From UBA8199 sp035358715 (lineage in GTDB: Bacteria; Verrucomicrobiota; Verrucomicrobiia; Limisphaerales; UBA8199), in assembly GCA_035358715.1 (NCBI GenBank), contig DAOPPX010000006.1:1-64000 (forward strand): a DNA stretch of 64,000 nucleotides. Reading direction: 5' to 3'. The position numbers and the translations under genes are program-made. The notes under the pieces were generated by a model that had not been told where the DNA came from, ran no database searches, and worked only from the letters and a program-made list of their open reading frames with translations. Below are positions 43,413 to 52,563 of this stretch, one piece after another (the stretch's first letter is position 1; each line of letters begins with the position of its first letter).

Positions 43413-44708
43413 GTGGCGCGCCCGCACAATGCCCGGGTGCCAGACCTGGCCAGAGTCTTTGACCGCCGGTCCCGCCCGGCTGGATGCGCCGAACGGCGGC
43501 TGGGGAGTGCGGCCCGCGCGCGCCCGAGCGCGTCCGGCTTGAGTGCCGTCGCCCCGGCCTGTCTGCTGCTGGCGGTTGTGCTGGCGGGATGCGCGGCCCA
43601 CCCGCACAAACACGGGGCGCGGGTGCCGGATTGGGAGAGTGATTACCTCACGCCCGCGCCGGTGGCGCCGGTTGTCCCGCCGGCGCCCGCGCCTGCGCCG
43701 CCGCTGGTTGCCACCAATCAGCCGGCTGAGACCTGGATTCCGCTGCATCGCTGGTGCAAGGCAAACGACCTGGCCGCCCCCTGTTCCCTGGGGACCGCGC
43801 CCTCCGCCCGCTGCGCGCTAAGCACGCCGGACGGGGTCCTTGTCCTTTGGGCGGGCAGCCAATCTGTGTATTGGGACGGTCTGGAAGTCCGGCTGGGATT
43901 CGCGCCGAAAGTGCTGGGCGGGCAGACGTGCGTTCACGCGATTGACCTGGAGAAGACCATCGAGCCGCTGGTCCGCGGCGCCTGCGCGGGCCTCCTGAAG
44001 ACCAACGCGATCATTGTCATTGATCCCGGCCACGGCGGCACAGATTCGGGCGCCAGGAGCGTTTGGGGCTCCCGCTGCGAGAAGGAGTTCACGCTCGACT
44101 GGGCACGGCGGCTGGAGCCGCTGCTGGCCGCCAACGGATGGCGGGTGTTCCTGACCCGGAGCAGCGACGCGGACCTGTCGCTCTCCAATCGGATTGCCTT
44201 TGCCGAGGCGCGCCAGGCGGACGTGTTCCTGAGCCTGCATTTCAATTCCGCCGCGCCGGACCAGCGTGAGGCGGGCCTGGAGACTTATTGCCTCACGCCG
44301 ACCGGCATGCCGTCGAGCGTCACCCGCGGTTACGGCGACGACGCGGCGCTGGCGTTTCCGAACAACGCGTTTGACGCCGAGAATCTGCAGCTCGCCTCGC
44401 GGGTGCATCGGGCGGTCTTGCAGGTCAATGGCCGGCTGGATCGAGGCGTGCGGCGAGCCCGCTACCTGGGGGTGCTGCGCGGGCAGAACCGCCCGGCGAT
44501 CCTGGTCGAGGGCGGTTACCTGTCCAATCCCCGCGAAGCCCGGCGCATCGCCGACCCGGCGTATCGGCAGAGACTGGCCGAAGCGGTGGCGCAGGCCCTC
44601 GTCCCGGCCTTCCAGGTGCCGGCTTCCAAAGCCGAGGTGGGGGGACGCGATCCGGAGGCCGCCAGCCGGAGATCGGAGGTTTCAGCCCCGGAAGCCAGGT
44701 TGCCTTGA
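43413..44708 (+). CDS. Lipoprotein N-acetylmuramoyl-L-alanine amidase (Amidase_3)
   Basis: 431 residues from GTG 43413. A hydrophobic segment ends in a lipobox (LLLAVVLAGC, Cys about 60). A Pro/Ala linker and a small N-terminal domain follow (about 105-175). The catalytic domain starts IIVIDPGHGGTDSGAR and includes the zinc ligands His (DPGHGG), Glu (CEKEFTLD) and His (LSLHFNS), with the catalytic Glu in LVEGGYLSNP. It cleaves the amide bond between MurNAc and the peptide, probably attached to a membrane facing the periplasm, for cell separation or wall turnover. The long basic start before the lipobox is unusual and the true start may be later. Confidence 0.88.
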   Translation: MARPHNARVPDLARVFDRRSRPAGCAERRLGSAARARPSASGLSAVAPACLLLAVVLAGCAAHPHKHGARVPDWESDYLTPAPVAPVVPPAPAPAPPLVATNQPAETWIPLHRWCKANDLAAPCSLGTAPSARCALSTPDGVLVLWAGSQSVYWDGLEVRLGFAPKVLGGQTCVHAIDLEKTIEPLVRGACAGLLKTNAIIVIDPGHGGTDSGARSVWGSRCEKEFTLDWARRLEPLLAANGWRVFLTRSSDADLSLSNRIAFAEARQADVFLSLHFNSAAPDQREAGLETYCLTPTGMPSSVTRGYGDDAALAFPNNAFDAENLQLASRVHRAVLQVNGRLDRGVRRARYLGVLRGQNRPAILVEGGYLSNPREARRIADPAYRQRLAEAVAQALVPAFQVPASKAEVGGRDPEAASRRSEVSAPEARLP

Positions 44709-44779
44709 ACGCGCAACCCGCCGTCGGCAGAGCGGGCCGATGAATGCGGAGAATAGCTGGCGGGGAGCCAAAAAAGCAG

Positions 44780-44805
44780 AAAAGGCATCCTTGCGGATGC
44801 CTTTT
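44780..44805. terminator. Bidirectional terminator between convergent genes
   Basis: Perfect 11-bp stem AAAAGGCATCC-TTGC-GGATGCCTTTT, with A-rich and T-rich flanks that can pair further. It serves both the amidase gene (+) and the prepilin-like gene (-). Confidence 0.85.
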
Positions 44806-44840
44806 CGCTTTGCTCTGTTGAGTTAAATTACCAGGTCGAA

Positions 44841-45671
44841 TTACGGGAGGAGGATGCGGTTGCAGCCTGCGCCGCCAGACACGCCATCGGCCTGCGGGTA
44901 TTTGGTCGAGCTGTGGCCGAGGTCGCCCGAATTCTTCAGGGCTTCCTGCAGGCGCGAGCGGCTGAACCCCTGCACGCTGCCATCGGCCATTCCGACGTTG
45001 CCCTGCTTGGAGTGCATGTTGTCCATCCAGGCCGGCCCCGCGTTGGCGGTGAAGTTGGTGCCGAGGGAGACCTTCGGCGTTCCCGTGCTCGGCGCGGCCA
45101 AGTACGCTGTCGTCGGCGGATTCGCATTGCCGCCCAGGTTGTGGTCACCGGTCAGGAACATTTGCGGCTGGGTTTCCGACGCGTCAACTCCCACAAAGTA
45201 GCTGATGTTCAGGTCATTGGTGTAGGGAATCTGGCTGACCGTGGTCGAGCTGCTGCCGGTTGAATCGGCGAAGCTGGTTGCCGCCTGGCGGACCGAGGTC
45301 TCGTACTCGGACGGGCAGAAGAGGACCTTCGGCGTGCTCAGCTCATTGGAGCAAGCCAGGAACATCTTGGAGGCGCCGTGACTCCCGGACTGAGTGGTGC
45401 CGAGGAATCTGGCGTAGGTTTCCACGTCTTCCGAAGCGCCGCCCATCGCGCCGGAGAGGGCCATCGGCATGGCACCGTCGTTGTCAATCGCGAAGGTGCG
45501 CATGGCCAAGCCAACCTGCTTCAGGTTGTTGGTGCAACTGATGCGTTGCGCCTTGGCTTTAGCGCGAGCCAGCGCGGGCAGCAACAGGGCCGCCAGGATG
45601 GCGATGATGGCAATAACGACTAACAACTCAATGAGAGTGAAAGCCCCGATCTTTTTGCGTAGGTTCTTCAT
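44841..45671 (-). CDS. Prepilin-like protein with H-X9-DG motif
   Basis: 276 residues. The type IV prepilin N-terminus is canonical: KKIGAFTLIELLVVIAIIAILAALLLPAL, with cleavage before the Phe by a prepilin peptidase. The C-terminal part has the H-x9-DG motif (HSKQGNVGMADGSV) that marks a large paralogous family in Planctomycetota and Verrucomicrobiota. Two Cys pairs may form disulfides. Such proteins are thought to be pseudopilins of a type II-like machine or envelope scaffolds; the exact role is unknown. The promoter is unusually close to the start codon. Confidence 0.93.
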   Translation of the reverse strand: MKNLRKKIGAFTLIELLVVIAIIAILAALLLPALARAKAKAQRISCTNNLKQVGLAMRTFAIDNDGAMPMALSGAMGGASEDVETYARFLGTTQSGSHGASKMFLACSNELSTPKVLFCPSEYETSVRQAATSFADSTGSSSTTVSQIPYTNDLNISYFVGVDASETQPQMFLTGDHNLGGNANPPTTAYLAAPSTGTPKVSLGTNFTANAGPAWMDNMHSKQGNVGMADGSVQGFSRSRLQEALKNSGDLGHSSTKYPQADGVSGGAGCNRILLP

Positions 45672-45678
45672 AAACTAT

Positions 45679-45707
45679 ATTGTATTCTTTTGTTAATTCT
45701 TTGGCAA
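45679..45707 (-). promoter_or_regulatory. Strong promoter of the prepilin-like gene
   Basis: On the minus strand TTGCCA (45707-45702), a 17-nt spacer, TACAAT (45684-45679). Only 7 nt separate the -10 box from the ATG at 45671, so transcription should begin at or next to the start codon. Confidence 0.65.
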
Positions 45708-45965
45708 ACAGACCGCGAACTCTACCGTTCTTGTCCACGCTGTCAACCCGGTTCTGCTTTCTTCTTAGCAACCGCGGTGCCAGCCCCCTTTTTCTTCAAA
45801 AACCTAAGGAATTCACATGGTGCCCTGCCGCAATGCGCGAGGTTTTCACGCATTATGCGTGAGGCTCACGCCGCCTTCGTGGCCTTGTTGTGGCCTCAAT
45901 GGGGCCTGCCAGGGCCTCTTTGACCCATCGCTGGTGCGCTGTTGAATCCCAGGTCAATCACGTGG

Positions 45966-45993
45966 TTGACAGTCCGCAGCCTTGCCTTCTAAC
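45966..45993 (+). promoter_or_regulatory. Promoter of the membrane protein gene at 46020
   Basis: TTGACA (45966-45971, perfect), a 16-nt spacer, TCTAAC (45988-45993). The predicted leader is about 20 nt. Confidence 0.5.
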
Positions 45994-46019
45994 TAAGGGC
46001 TGGCGCCACCGCATGACGT

Positions 46020-46796
46020 ATGGAAAGCAACCAGACTCGCCAATCCTTTCCCTGGGCCACGGCTATCCTGGCCGCCGCGGTGGTCATCCTGGCCGTCCTG
46101 GCGCTGGTCGCCTATCTCAAGACCGCGCGGGGCGTGAAGGAGACCGTGGACAAAGTGATCAGCACCGCGCCCGAGGTGGCGCGCAACTTCATTACCGGCC
46201 GGATCACGCAGACCTTTCGCGAGAGCATTCCCCGGATCAGCTCCACCGAGGGCGACGTTCTCGAACTCGCCGTGTTTCGCTGCGACGAGACCTTCAAGCG
46301 CACCGATGAGAAGTGGGCGGGCTGGGGCTGGGTGTATTTGGGGACGACCGTTGCCGAGATTCGTGTGCCGGTGTCCTTCCGCTATCACCTGCGGCTGTCC
46401 GATCCTTGGCGGCTGGCGGCGCGCGGGCAGGTCTGCATGGTTCTTGCGCCGCCCATCCGCCCCAGCCTGCCGCCCGCGATCCATACCGCCGAGATGGAAC
46501 GGCGGGCGGAAAGCGGCTGGGCCCGCTTCGACAAGAACGAGCAACTGGACGCGCTGCAGCGGAGCATGGAGCCCTCCCTGGCGCAACGGGCCGCAGACCC
46601 CGCTCACCTGGAGCTCGTCCGCGAGGCCTGCCGCCACTCGGTCGCCGTGTTTGTGCAGAAATGGCTCATGCGCGAAGGGCAATGGAAGAAAGGCCGGTTC
46701 ACCTCGATTGTGGTCGTGTTCCCCGATGAGGCAAAAGTGAACTCGGACGAGGACCTGCTGCGCTTCCGCCACGAGCCGTCCCTCCGGCTGGAGTAG
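46020..46796 (+). CDS. Membrane-anchored protein, possibly DUF4230-like
   Basis: 258 residues: one N-terminal transmembrane helix (about 12-33, ATAILAAAVVILAVLALVAY), then a soluble domain with ISSTEGDVLELAVFRCDETF, VAEIRVPVSFRYHLRLSD and GQVCMVLAPPIRPSLPPAI. The combination of a short anchor, a region of alternating strands and the PVSFRYHL motif recalls DUF4230-type proteins; the match is not firm. Residues 150-225 are helical and charged. No catalytic motif. Convergent with the GH20-like gene, 30 nt apart. Confidence 0.6.
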   Translation: MESNQTRQSFPWATAILAAAVVILAVLALVAYLKTARGVKETVDKVISTAPEVARNFITGRITQTFRESIPRISSTEGDVLELAVFRCDETFKRTDEKWAGWGWVYLGTTVAEIRVPVSFRYHLRLSDPWRLAARGQVCMVLAPPIRPSLPPAIHTAEMERRAESGWARFDKNEQLDALQRSMEPSLAQRAADPAHLELVREACRHSVAVFVQKWLMREGQWKKGRFTSIVVVFPDEAKVNSDEDLLRFRHEPSLRLE

Positions 46797-46826
46797 CGGC
46801 GGCGCGGCCCGCGCCCGCGCTTGCGC

Positions 46827-48854
46827 CTACAAGCCCAGCTCCGCCTGCGCCGTCTGCATTTGTTTCACCATGCCCCGAATCACCTCGACCGGCCTGGCCG
46901 TGAAGCGCTGCGCGTCGCCGGGCCTGCGCACTGTCTCCTCCCAACCGGGCAGCGCCGCCGCCGCTTGCTCCAGGCCGTCCGCGTACATCGTGAAGTATCG
47001 CCTGGCATCCTCGCGGCGGGCCGGTGGCACGGGGTTCTCCGGCTTGATGATCTGGCGCAGCTCGTAGAGCGCCTTGAGCGACCGAATGTAGCCTTGCACC
47101 ACGAGGCTCTCCTGCAGAATGGCCGCATCGTTCATTTCCCTGGCCAACTGCATCGCCTGCTCCGCCCGGGCCACGTCCGCGTCGAGTTGCGCGAGGTTCT
47201 TGATGTCTCCCCACGGCGAGCGATACACGCCCCAGAGATTCGCGCCCAGTCCGCCGAACTCGCCCTGGCGCAGCCGCTTCGCCACCGGCGGCGGATGGTT
47301 CCTCAACTCGCCGCACGGCCAGTCCGATCCATACACATCCCAGGCCACCGGGCCGAGCGTCTCGGACCAGGCGGCGAACTTCGCGGGGTCCCGCATCCCG
47401 CGCCGCACGGCCCAGGACAGCGCGAACTCGCGCGGCGTGCGGCCGCTGGCGTTCCAGCTCCATTCCGCCGCGGCCTCGACGTTGAACAGCGAATAATGCA
47501 GGCGGGGTGTGGCGTAGCCGATCAGCCCCGACATGCCCTTGTCCACAAACTCATTCAGGCGGTAGTGGACAAAGTCCGCCCCCGTAAACGGATGGGCAAA
47601 GTTCACGAACGCCGTTAAACTCGGGCATACCCCCACCCAACGCCCCGCCTTCGCCGCGTCCGCCAGGTAGTTGCGCAGCATCGGCGTCTCGGAGGTGTTG
47701 TAGGTGAGCAGGCTGTGGTAGTACCAGAGCTTCACCTCCGGCGGCAGCTCTCGCAGCAGCCGCGGGTTGCTCTTCTCGGTTTCCTCGCTGGTCAGCACGA
47801 AGATCGTGAGCTTGGGCAGCGTCTCGCGCGCCTTGTGCCAGGCGGCCAGGATCGTCCGCAGCTCCAGGATGTTGCGATCCTCCTTGCGGCAGTCGGCGCA
47901 TTGGCAGCCGCCCTGTTGGTGCAAGTTCTCGGCCATCCAGACGTCCACCTCGCTCACGCCCGGCAGGCTGCCCAACTGGACGAGCCATTCGGCGAGAATC
48001 TCCGCAAAGCCGGGTTTCGAGTAACAAATGGCCCCTTCCTGGCCGCCCCGGGCCTTGAGTTCCGGATACGCCCGAAACAGCCCCTTGCCTGCAACTTGCT
48101 CCAGGTGCAGCACGACAGGAACCGGCTCGACTGCGTAGCGCGGCCCCTCTTCCACCATCGGCTCCTGCCCGCCCTTGAGCCGCGCGTAGGGCTTGCCCTG
48201 CGCATCCACGCCGCGGTCGGCAATCTGCTCGGCGATGTTCAGCTTGCGGTCAGCCATCCAACGCAGGTGCGCGCAGCAATCCGATCCCCACAGGCCGCGC
48301 TTCTCCATATCCGGCCAATCCGTCACGCGGGCCAGCGGAATCTCCACCTGCCCGTCCGCCTGCACGCGGAGCAACTGCTGCATCGTCTTGGCCGCGTAGT
48401 ACAGGCCGCGAGGAGTCAGCGCCACCAACCGCAGCGACGTCGCGGCTCCGTCCGGAATGATCTGGTAAGCCTGATCGGCATTCTTGAGTGCCGCCAATGC
48501 GGCCACCTTCACCTCGGGAATCTCCAGCAACACGCTGAAGGCGGCATCCCCGGTTTGACCGCCGGTCTGCCGGGTTCCGATCCGCTCGCGCAATTCCTCC
48601 ACGGCCTGTTTCCCCAGCACGCCGGCCTTTGCCGCCCCCAAAATCTGAATCCGCGCGGCAGGCACGGTCACCTTCGACTCGATCTCGATCTGCTTCGGCA
48701 GGGGAACCGTTTGGCGAATCCACGCCTGGGCGTCCTGCGCCGACACCGGCACCGGCACCGCTGCCGGTTCCGCGGCAGGAACGGGAACAGCCGGGAGCGG
48801 TTGGAGGAGGGCGGCCAGCACTAGGCGGAGCGTGGTTCTTCTTGCGCTGATCAT
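46827..48854 (-). CDS. Secreted GH20-like glycoside hydrolase
   Basis: 675 residues with a signal peptide (LRLVLAALLQPLPAVPVPA). The domain at about 40-165 looks like the zincin-like GH20b domain found before GH20 and GH84/GH67 barrels (AYQIIPDGAA ... LTPRGLYYAAKTMQQLL), and the barrel begins at VTDWPDMEKRGLWGSD. Later landmarks are VDVWMAENLHQQGGCQCADC, VWYYHSLLTYN-type strands and LIGYATPRLHYSLFNVEAAAEWSWN. It likely removes terminal N-acetylhexosamine or a uronic acid, but the catalytic Asp-Glu pair of GH20 cannot be placed with certainty. It lies 89 nt downstream of a sugar isomerase/epimerase gene on the same strand. Confidence 0.65.
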   Translation of the reverse strand: MISARRTTLRLVLAALLQPLPAVPVPAAEPAAVPVPVSAQDAQAWIRQTVPLPKQIEIESKVTVPAARIQILGAAKAGVLGKQAVEELRERIGTRQTGGQTGDAAFSVLLEIPEVKVAALAALKNADQAYQIIPDGAATSLRLVALTPRGLYYAAKTMQQLLRVQADGQVEIPLARVTDWPDMEKRGLWGSDCCAHLRWMADRKLNIAEQIADRGVDAQGKPYARLKGGQEPMVEEGPRYAVEPVPVVLHLEQVAGKGLFRAYPELKARGGQEGAICYSKPGFAEILAEWLVQLGSLPGVSEVDVWMAENLHQQGGCQCADCRKEDRNILELRTILAAWHKARETLPKLTIFVLTSEETEKSNPRLLRELPPEVKLWYYHSLLTYNTSETPMLRNYLADAAKAGRWVGVCPSLTAFVNFAHPFTGADFVHYRLNEFVDKGMSGLIGYATPRLHYSLFNVEAAAEWSWNASGRTPREFALSWAVRRGMRDPAKFAAWSETLGPVAWDVYGSDWPCGELRNHPPPVAKRLRQGEFGGLGANLWGVYRSPWGDIKNLAQLDADVARAEQAMQLAREMNDAAILQESLVVQGYIRSLKALYELRQIIKPENPVPPARREDARRYFTMYADGLEQAAAALPGWEETVRRPGDAQRFTARPVEVIRGMVKQMQTAQAELGL

Positions 48855-48943
48855 AGGTGATCCCGGTTCTCGCGGCCGCCCCGATTGGCAGCCAGGCGCC
48901 TCAAGGGCGGGCGGGCCGAAAACGGCAAGATGCCAGTCCGCTG

Positions 48944-49927
48944 CTACCTGCCGGCGATGATGAGGTCCAGCCGACGGCTGTGTTCCTGGGCGGAGAGGTC
49001 GCCGCCTTCAATGGTCAGCCAGCCGTTGTAGCGGGTCTTTTCGAGCGCGGCGCGGACGGCCGGCCAGCGGACGCTGCCGTCGCGGATGTTGACGAAATTC
49101 CCGGCGCCCGGATCGTCGGCGGCGAGCTTGAAATCCTTGACGTGGCACTTGGCGATCAGGCTGCCGAGCGCGAGAATCCATTCCTCGGACGGCGCGTACT
49201 TCACGTGGTTGCCGAGGTCGAGGTAGGCCTTCACCCAGGGGCTTTTGAAGGAAGCGACGAAGTTCCGGAAGACCTTGGGCTGCACCCAGAGGTTGTTCCA
49301 GACGTTCTCGAGCGCGATGACCACGCGGCATTTCTCGGCGAGGGGGATGAGCCGCTTGATGGCCTCGCGCGACGTGTCTGTGGCGTGATTATGGGCTTTG
49401 ATGTAATCGGCGTAGGGCGCGTTGTCGCCGGCCACAACGCGCGTGAGGTGGCCGGTCTTTGACTTGAACTTGATGGCGAACTGCCGCGGGGCGGGGATCT
49501 TCATCCCGCCGATGCGGCACGGCACCAGCAGCACCGCATCCGCGCCATACGCCTGCGCCGCCCGCAGGGCGTCCTCGGTGACCGCGAAGGTCTGCGCCAC
49601 TTTGGCGGGGTCGTCGCTGTTGAACTCCGCCCATCCGCGCAGCACGGAGTGGATGCGGAGGCCGCACTTCTCGGCAACCTTGCGGCAGCCTTCCGCCTCC
49701 TGCGGCGGTAGAATACCCGCCTCAAGGCCGTCGAAGCCCGCAGCCTTGAGCCGCTTCAACTCGTCCTCGGCCGGTTTGTTGACAATGAGGGCCTTGAGGA
49801 GCTTCGTTTTGAACGCGGGGTCGGCAGCCCGCGCCCCGCAGGGAACGGCTCCCAGGCCAAAGCCGAGCCCGGCGGCGAAAACGGTTGAGGCGGCGAGAAA
49901 CTCGCGGCGGCTGAGATTCGGTTTCAT
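48944..49927 (-). CDS. Tat-exported sugar phosphate isomerase/epimerase-type TIM barrel protein
   Basis: 327 residues from ATG 49927 (GTG 49933 is also possible). Tat signal: LSRREFLAASTVFAAGLGFGLG. The xylose-isomerase-like barrel shows AAGFDGLEAGI, the metal Glu in VVIALENVWNN, AYLDLGNHVKY, HVKDFK and the closing GWLTIEGGD. These Glu, Asp and His residues are the usual divalent-metal ligands. Exported versions are frequent in polysaccharide-degrading Verrucomicrobiota and Planctomycetota. Probably transcribed with the downstream GH20-like gene. Confidence 0.88.
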   Translation of the reverse strand: MKPNLSRREFLAASTVFAAGLGFGLGAVPCGARAADPAFKTKLLKALIVNKPAEDELKRLKAAGFDGLEAGILPPQEAEGCRKVAEKCGLRIHSVLRGWAEFNSDDPAKVAQTFAVTEDALRAAQAYGADAVLLVPCRIGGMKIPAPRQFAIKFKSKTGHLTRVVAGDNAPYADYIKAHNHATDTSREAIKRLIPLAEKCRVVIALENVWNNLWVQPKVFRNFVASFKSPWVKAYLDLGNHVKYAPSEEWILALGSLIAKCHVKDFKLAADDPGAGNFVNIRDGSVRWPAVRAALEKTRYNGWLTIEGGDLSAQEHSRRLDLIIAGR

Positions 49928-49944
49928 ATACACGGCAATCTTGG

Positions 49945-49973
49945 ACTAAACCCGGCGTTTGGCAACCAGTCAA
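49945..49973 (-). promoter_or_regulatory. Promoter of the isomerase/epimerase gene
   Basis: On the minus strand TTGACT (49973-49968), a 17-nt spacer, TTTAGT (49950-49945). The -10 box ends 17 nt before ATG 49927, so the leader is only about 10 nt. Confidence 0.5.
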
Positions 49974-50124
49974 ACCCGCCGGGTCAATTTCCACGGGCAG
50001 GGATGCATCCTCCGGCAATACAAGCGCCCGGGCGAGTGTGAACAACCCGTGCCACTGCACAGACACGGCTTAGAACAGGCGAGGTGGCAAGCCGATTGCC
50101 CGCGCCAGATCGCCCGCGCCAGGG

Positions 50125-52431
50125 CTACGACAGGTCCAGCGGGTCAATGTCCACCGCCAGCAAGACGCCTTTCGGCAGCGCCAGGGACTGCGTGATTCCC
50201 GCCAGCCGCCGGCTCAGCGCGGACATGCGCTGGGCGCGCAGCATGATCTGGTAGCGGTAATAGGTCTCGGCCCGCAGCAACGGCGCCGGCGCCGGGCCGG
50301 CGAGCACCAGGTCCTGCATGCCGCCCGCCGCCTTTTCCAGCTCGCGCTTCAGGTGGTCGGCGGAGAACTTCACCTTCTCCTCGTTCCGGCCCTTGAGGGT
50401 CAGCAAAGCGATGCGGCTGACAGGCGGGTATTTAAGCTCCTCGCGGAATTCGAGTTCCTGCTGGTAGAAGCCCTCGAAGTCATGCCGGCGGGCGAACTGG
50501 ATGGCGGGGTGAAAGGGCGTGAACGCCTGGACGAAGACCTCGCCCTCGACGTCGCCGCGGCCCGCGCGCCCGGCCACTTGCGTCAACAGTTGAAAGGTCC
50601 GCTCGCCGGCGCGGAAGTCCGGCTGATGCAGGGCGAGGTCGGCGTAGATGATGCCGACCAGTGTGACGTTGGGGAAATGCAGGCCCTTGGCGATCATTTG
50701 CGTGCCGACGAGAATGTCAATCTTGCCGGTGCGGAAATCGCCCAGGATGCGGCGGTAATCCTCCTTGCGTTTCAGCGCGTCGGAATCCATGCGCACGGTG
50801 CGCGCCTGCGGAAAGAGTTTAGCCAGCGTGGCCTCGACTTTCTGCGTGCCCAGGCCGGAGTAGCGGATTGCCGGGTTCCGGCAGCTCGCATTCGGGCAGG
50901 CGGCCGGCACGGGCTCGACATGGGCGCAGACGTGGCAGCAGAGTTTCTGCTCATGGCGGTGGTAAGTCAGCGAGACGCTGCAGTTGGGGCATTGGGCGAC
51001 GAAGCCACACAGGGGGCACTGCAGGGAGCTGGAGTAGCCCCGGCGGTTCAGGAACAGGATGACCTGCTCCTTCCGCTCGATCCGCCTGGTGATCGCTTCC
51101 TTGAGCTGCGGCGAGAAGATGGGAATCCCTTTCTCCGCGCGCGCGCTCTGCCGCATGTCCACCACGCGCACATAAGGCATCTTCCGGTCGTCGGCTCGCT
51201 CCGGCAACTTCAGCAGCCGGTACTTGCCCCGGGCGCAGTTGTAGTAGCTCTCCAGCGAGGGCGTCGCCGAGCCGAGCACCACGACCGCCCCTTCCATCTG
51301 GCCGCGCACAATCGCGACATCGCGCGCATTGTAGCGGGGCGCCTCTTCCTGCTTGTAGGTGTGTTCGTGCTCCTCGTCCACGATGATCAGCCCCAGCGGC
51401 TCCACCGGCGCGAAGATCGCCGAGCGCGCGCCGATCGCGATCCGCGCCCGCCCCTGCCGGATCTTGTGCCACTCGTCATGCCGTTCGCCGGCTGAGAGGT
51501 GGCTGTGCAACACCGCTACCAGCGTTTGCAGCGGCCCCGAGCTGAACCGCGCCTTGAAACGCTCGACCGTCTGCGGGGTCAGCGAGATCTCCGGCACCAG
51601 CACGACCGCCCCTTTGCCCTGTTCAAGGGCATGCGCGATCGCCTGCAAATACACTTCCGTCTTGCCGCTGCCGGTGACGCCGTGCAGCAGAAACGTCGCC
51701 GCCCGGGGCGTGGCCGGAGCCGCCGGGGCGCCGGGGGCGGATGATGGTTCGGCGGGTCCGCCGCCCACGCCTCCAGCGCCCGAGTCCGCCTTTGGACTTC
51801 CCCGCATCGCTTCTTTGATGGCGGCCAGCGCGTCGGCCTGCGCCGGGTTAAGCGCCAGCGGTTGCGTCGGCAGAATATGCTCGAAGGCATAGGGGTCTCG
51901 CTCCGCGATTTCGGCGGTGATCCTGACCAGGCCCCGGTCTTCGAGCCGGCGCACCGTTCCCGCCGTGGTTTTGCCCAGCACCAGCAATTCCCGCAGGGGC
52001 AGCTCGCGCCGCTCCTGCACGATCTGCCACACCTCCTGCTGCCGGCGCGGCAGCCTGGGCAATTCACCGGCGGGCGGCACCGCGCGCACATGCAGCCGCT
52101 CGCGCCAGTTGGCCTGCTCGCGGCGGACGGCCACCGGCAGCACGCTCTTCAACGCCGTCTCCGCCGCACAGCAGTAATAATCCCCCATCCACCGCGCCAG
52201 CTTCAGAATCCTGGGCGTCACCAGCGACTGCGCCCCGATCACCTTCAGGATGGCCCGGAGCCGGGGCTGCGCCGATTCCTCGGCCAACCCGGTCACGCAC
52301 CCCATCACCTTGCGCGGCCCGAACGGCACCTGCACCCGGGTTCCGACCTCCACCAGGCCCGCCAGTTCGGGCGGGATGGCGTAGTCGAACTCCTTGCGGA
52401 GGGCGATTTCCAGGGTTACGCGGGCAATCAT
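50125..52431 (-). CDS. priA: Primosomal protein N' (PriA helicase)
   Basis: 768 residues from ATG 52431 (MIARVTLEIALRKEFDYAIP), the conserved PriA start; the frame is open a little further upstream. 3'-DNA-binding domain at the N-terminus with VQVPFGPRKVMGCV. Helicase motifs: GVTGSGKTEVYLQ (Walker A), DEEHEHTYKQEEAPRYNARD (motif II and following), GSATPSLES, and QVAGRAGRG. The zinc-binding Cys cluster is complete (CPLCGFVAQCPNC ... CCHVC ... CPNASC). PriA restarts replication at collapsed forks. A Gly/Pro/Ser-rich stretch (about residues 210-240) before Walker A is a lineage-specific insert. Confidence 0.96.
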   Translation of the reverse strand: MIARVTLEIALRKEFDYAIPPELAGLVEVGTRVQVPFGPRKVMGCVTGLAEESAQPRLRAILKVIGAQSLVTPRILKLARWMGDYYCCAAETALKSVLPVAVRREQANWRERLHVRAVPPAGELPRLPRRQQEVWQIVQERRELPLRELLVLGKTTAGTVRRLEDRGLVRITAEIAERDPYAFEHILPTQPLALNPAQADALAAIKEAMRGSPKADSGAGGVGGGPAEPSSAPGAPAAPATPRAATFLLHGVTGSGKTEVYLQAIAHALEQGKGAVVLVPEISLTPQTVERFKARFSSGPLQTLVAVLHSHLSAGERHDEWHKIRQGRARIAIGARSAIFAPVEPLGLIIVDEEHEHTYKQEEAPRYNARDVAIVRGQMEGAVVVLGSATPSLESYYNCARGKYRLLKLPERADDRKMPYVRVVDMRQSARAEKGIPIFSPQLKEAITRRIERKEQVILFLNRRGYSSSLQCPLCGFVAQCPNCSVSLTYHRHEQKLCCHVCAHVEPVPAACPNASCRNPAIRYSGLGTQKVEATLAKLFPQARTVRMDSDALKRKEDYRRILGDFRTGKIDILVGTQMIAKGLHFPNVTLVGIIYADLALHQPDFRAGERTFQLLTQVAGRAGRGDVEGEVFVQAFTPFHPAIQFARRHDFEGFYQQELEFREELKYPPVSRIALLTLKGRNEEKVKFSADHLKRELEKAAGGMQDLVLAGPAPAPLLRAETYYRYQIMLRAQRMSALSRRLAGITQSLALPKGVLLAVDIDPLDLS

Positions 52432-52563
52432 GTTCGTTGGTTCCAGAGCGGCGGCCGGCGTTTGGCCACCGGCTGCCGGACCATCTCTACCGATTCGCGC
52501 GCGGGTTTCCAATCCCCAAAATCAGCTTTGACCGGCTGCCAATGCCAATCGTACGCTGTCGGC

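Larger units (their letters stand above)
45672..46019. other. Divergent promoter region
   Basis: No gene. It holds the promoter of the prepilin-like gene at its left end and a candidate promoter for the gene at 46020 at its right end. The first 130 bp are AT-rich for this genome. Confidence 0.5.
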
